NCBI GenBank assembly: GCA_025351205.1
Contig: JANXWI010000202.1
Coordinates: 1 to 5,789 of the forward strand
Source: Deinococcus sp.
GTDB taxonomy: Bacteria > Deinococcota > Deinococci > Deinococcales > Deinococcaceae
Direction of reading: 5' to 3'
Length of the DNA stretch: 5,789 bases
Shown here: one piece after another, positions 4,839-5,789 of the stretch
Layout: each line of letters starts with the position of its first letter
Position numbering within the stretch: the stretch's first letter is position 1
Notes under the pieces: model-generated
The model's input: only the letters and a program-made list of their open reading frames with translations
The model's database searches: none
Told to the model about the DNA's origin: nothing
Translations under genes and position numbers: made by a program

Positions 4839-5789
4839 ATGAAGAACATTTCTGCCCTGCTCACCCTGACGCTTGTTCTCGCCGCCTGTGGCAGTACCGG
4901 CGTCACCCCGGCGGCCAACAACGTGGCCATCACCCAGACCGTCAGCGGCACCATCACCGCCCTGACGGCGCAAAGCATGACAGTGGCCGGTCAGACGCTG
5001 ACATTCAGCGCCACGGCGGGCACCCAGAGCCTGTATACCCAGAGCCTGTATACCCAGAGCCTGGATACCCTCAGCCTGTCTGCCCAGTCGGGCGGCACCA
5101 AGGTACGGGTCAACGGTGACGACAGCAACGACCACGCCCTGAGCATCGGCCAGCACGTCTCGGTCAAGGCCAGCGGCGACGAGGCGGCGGAGGTTGATAT
5201 CAACCAGGAGGTGCGCGGCGTGATCGAGAGCGTCAACGCGAGCGGCGGCAAGCTGGTAATCGCCGGCCAGAGCATTCAGGTGGCGGCGAACGCCCGCACC
5301 GAGCTGTCGCGCGCCGACTCGCGGCTGGCCGATCCCAAACACACCCTGGCCGAGCTGAAGAAGGGCGACTTCGCCGAGGTGACCGGGACGCGCGACGCCG
5401 CCGGGCTGCTGACCGCGAGCAGCATCGAGGTGCGCAGCGGCACCGAGCGCAAGGAGCAGGGCGAGAACGAGGAGGCCAACACCGCTGAGCTGCACGGCAA
5501 GGTGGCCGACCTTGATGCGGCGGCCAAGACCTTCACCGCCCTGGGCATCAAGGTCCAGTACAGCGGTGCAGTGGTTACGGGCACGCCAGCCAACGGGGCC
5601 GACGCCCTGGTGAAAGGCAGCTACGACCAGCTCAGCAAGGTGCTGATCGCCGCTCGCGTCAAGGTGGGAACCGAGGTTGAACACGGTATCGAACATGGTG
5701 CGCCCGCAGCGGGATCGGCGGTGCGGTTTGAAGAGAAAGTGCGTACCCTGGACGCCGCGAGCAAGACCCTGGTGGCCGGACACTTCAAG
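4839..5789 (+). CDS. DUF5666-like repeat lipoprotein (3' end outside window)
   Basis: At least 317 residues, open to the right edge with no stop. A lipoprotein signal (MKNISALLTLTLVLAAC) ends in the lipobox LAAC, so Cys17 should be lipidated and the protein anchored on the outer face of the membrane. The rest is a series of related beta-rich modules with the pattern G-x-I/V, a turn, then a short strand and x-V-x-x-x-T: about 34-122 (VSGTITALTAQSMTVAGQTL), 124-200 (VRGVIESVNASGGKLVIAGQ), 216-277 (ELHGKVADLDAAAKTFTALG) and a fourth beginning at about 294 (AVRFEEKVRTLDAASKTLVA). This matches DUF5666-type proteins, whose molecular role is not established. The first module is interrupted by a TQSLY repeat (residues 62-81), and an acidic, Glu-rich linker lies at about 202-216. 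It is encoded 403 nt after the regulator on the same strand, so it may belong to its regulon, but that is inference. Confidence 0.85.
   Translation, partial: MKNISALLTLTLVLAACGSTGVTPAANNVAITQTVSGTITALTAQSMTVAGQTLTFSATAGTQSLYTQSLYTQSLDTLSLSAQSGGTKVRVNGDDSNDHALSIGQHVSVKASGDEAAEVDINQEVRGVIESVNASGGKLVIAGQSIQVAANARTELSRADSRLADPKHTLAELKKGDFAEVTGTRDAAGLLTASSIEVRSGTERKEQGENEEANTAELHGKVADLDAAAKTFTALGIKVQYSGAVVTGTPANGADALVKGSYDQLSKVLIAARVKVGTEVEHGIEHGAPAAGSAVRFEEKVRTLDAASKTLVAGHFK
5022..5081 (+). repeat. 15-bp tandem repeat (four units) inside the lipoprotein gene
   Basis: ACCCAGAGCCTGTAT occurs at 5022-5036 and 5037-5051 as identical copies, then with one change at 5052-5066 (CTGGAT) and a more diverged copy at 5067-5081. 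The repeat encodes TQSLY, TQSLY, TQSLD and TLSLS in frame. Identity between the first two copies suggests recent slippage or expansion. Confidence 0.9.

Noticed and set aside
4683..5783. Minus-strand open frame of 366 codons opposite the lipoprotein gene
   Set aside because: The plus strand has a ribosome binding site, a lipobox and repeated modules. The antisense product is Leu/Gly/Ala/Arg-rich with no domain.

Overview
The window is high-GC bacterial chromosome, most likely from a Deinococcus-type organism. That assignment is an inference from the gene mix (IS3-family element, secreted cupredoxin, NarL-type two-component pair, multi-repeat DUF5666-like lipoprotein), the GC-rich codon use and the purine-rich ribosome binding sites. 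No rRNA, tRNA or universal marker gene is present to prove it. No CRISPR array, defence cassette or biosynthetic cluster is visible.

Layout: (1) About 1-871, minus strand: the upstream part of an IS3-family insertion sequence, cut by the left window edge. It has orfA (helix-turn-helix plus leucine zipper), an A7G slippery site and the first part of the orfB DDE transposase in the -1 frame. (2) About 872-1202: gene-free, with a run of small hairpins and then the ribosome binding site of the next gene. (3) 1203-1577, plus strand: an exported small blue-copper protein (cupredoxin) with its apparent copper ligands intact. (4) 1578-2145: a gene-free stretch of lower GC with a 10-bp inverted repeat, a 26-bp perfect palindrome and a structured segment just before the next gene. 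(5) 2146-4435, plus strand: a membrane histidine kinase and a NarL/LuxR response regulator, overlapping by 8 nt and almost certainly translationally coupled. (6) 4436-4838: gene-free, with a dense cluster of GGTC/GACC tetramers, competing hairpins and an imperfect direct repeat. (7) 4839 to the right edge, plus strand: a lipoprotein built of repeated DUF5666-like modules and carrying an in-frame 15-bp tandem repeat; its 3' end lies outside the window.

Working together: only the kinase and regulator form a clear functional unit. The kinase should sense something through its roughly 140-residue extracytoplasmic domain and phosphorylate D82 of the regulator. Its target is not shown by the sequence. 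The downstream lipoprotein, with a repeat-rich leader, is the nearest same-strand candidate, but this is inference. The cupredoxin appears to stand alone beside an IS end. The interest lies mainly in the non-coding structure and two short in-frame tandem repeats; I see no convincing undescribed multi-gene system.
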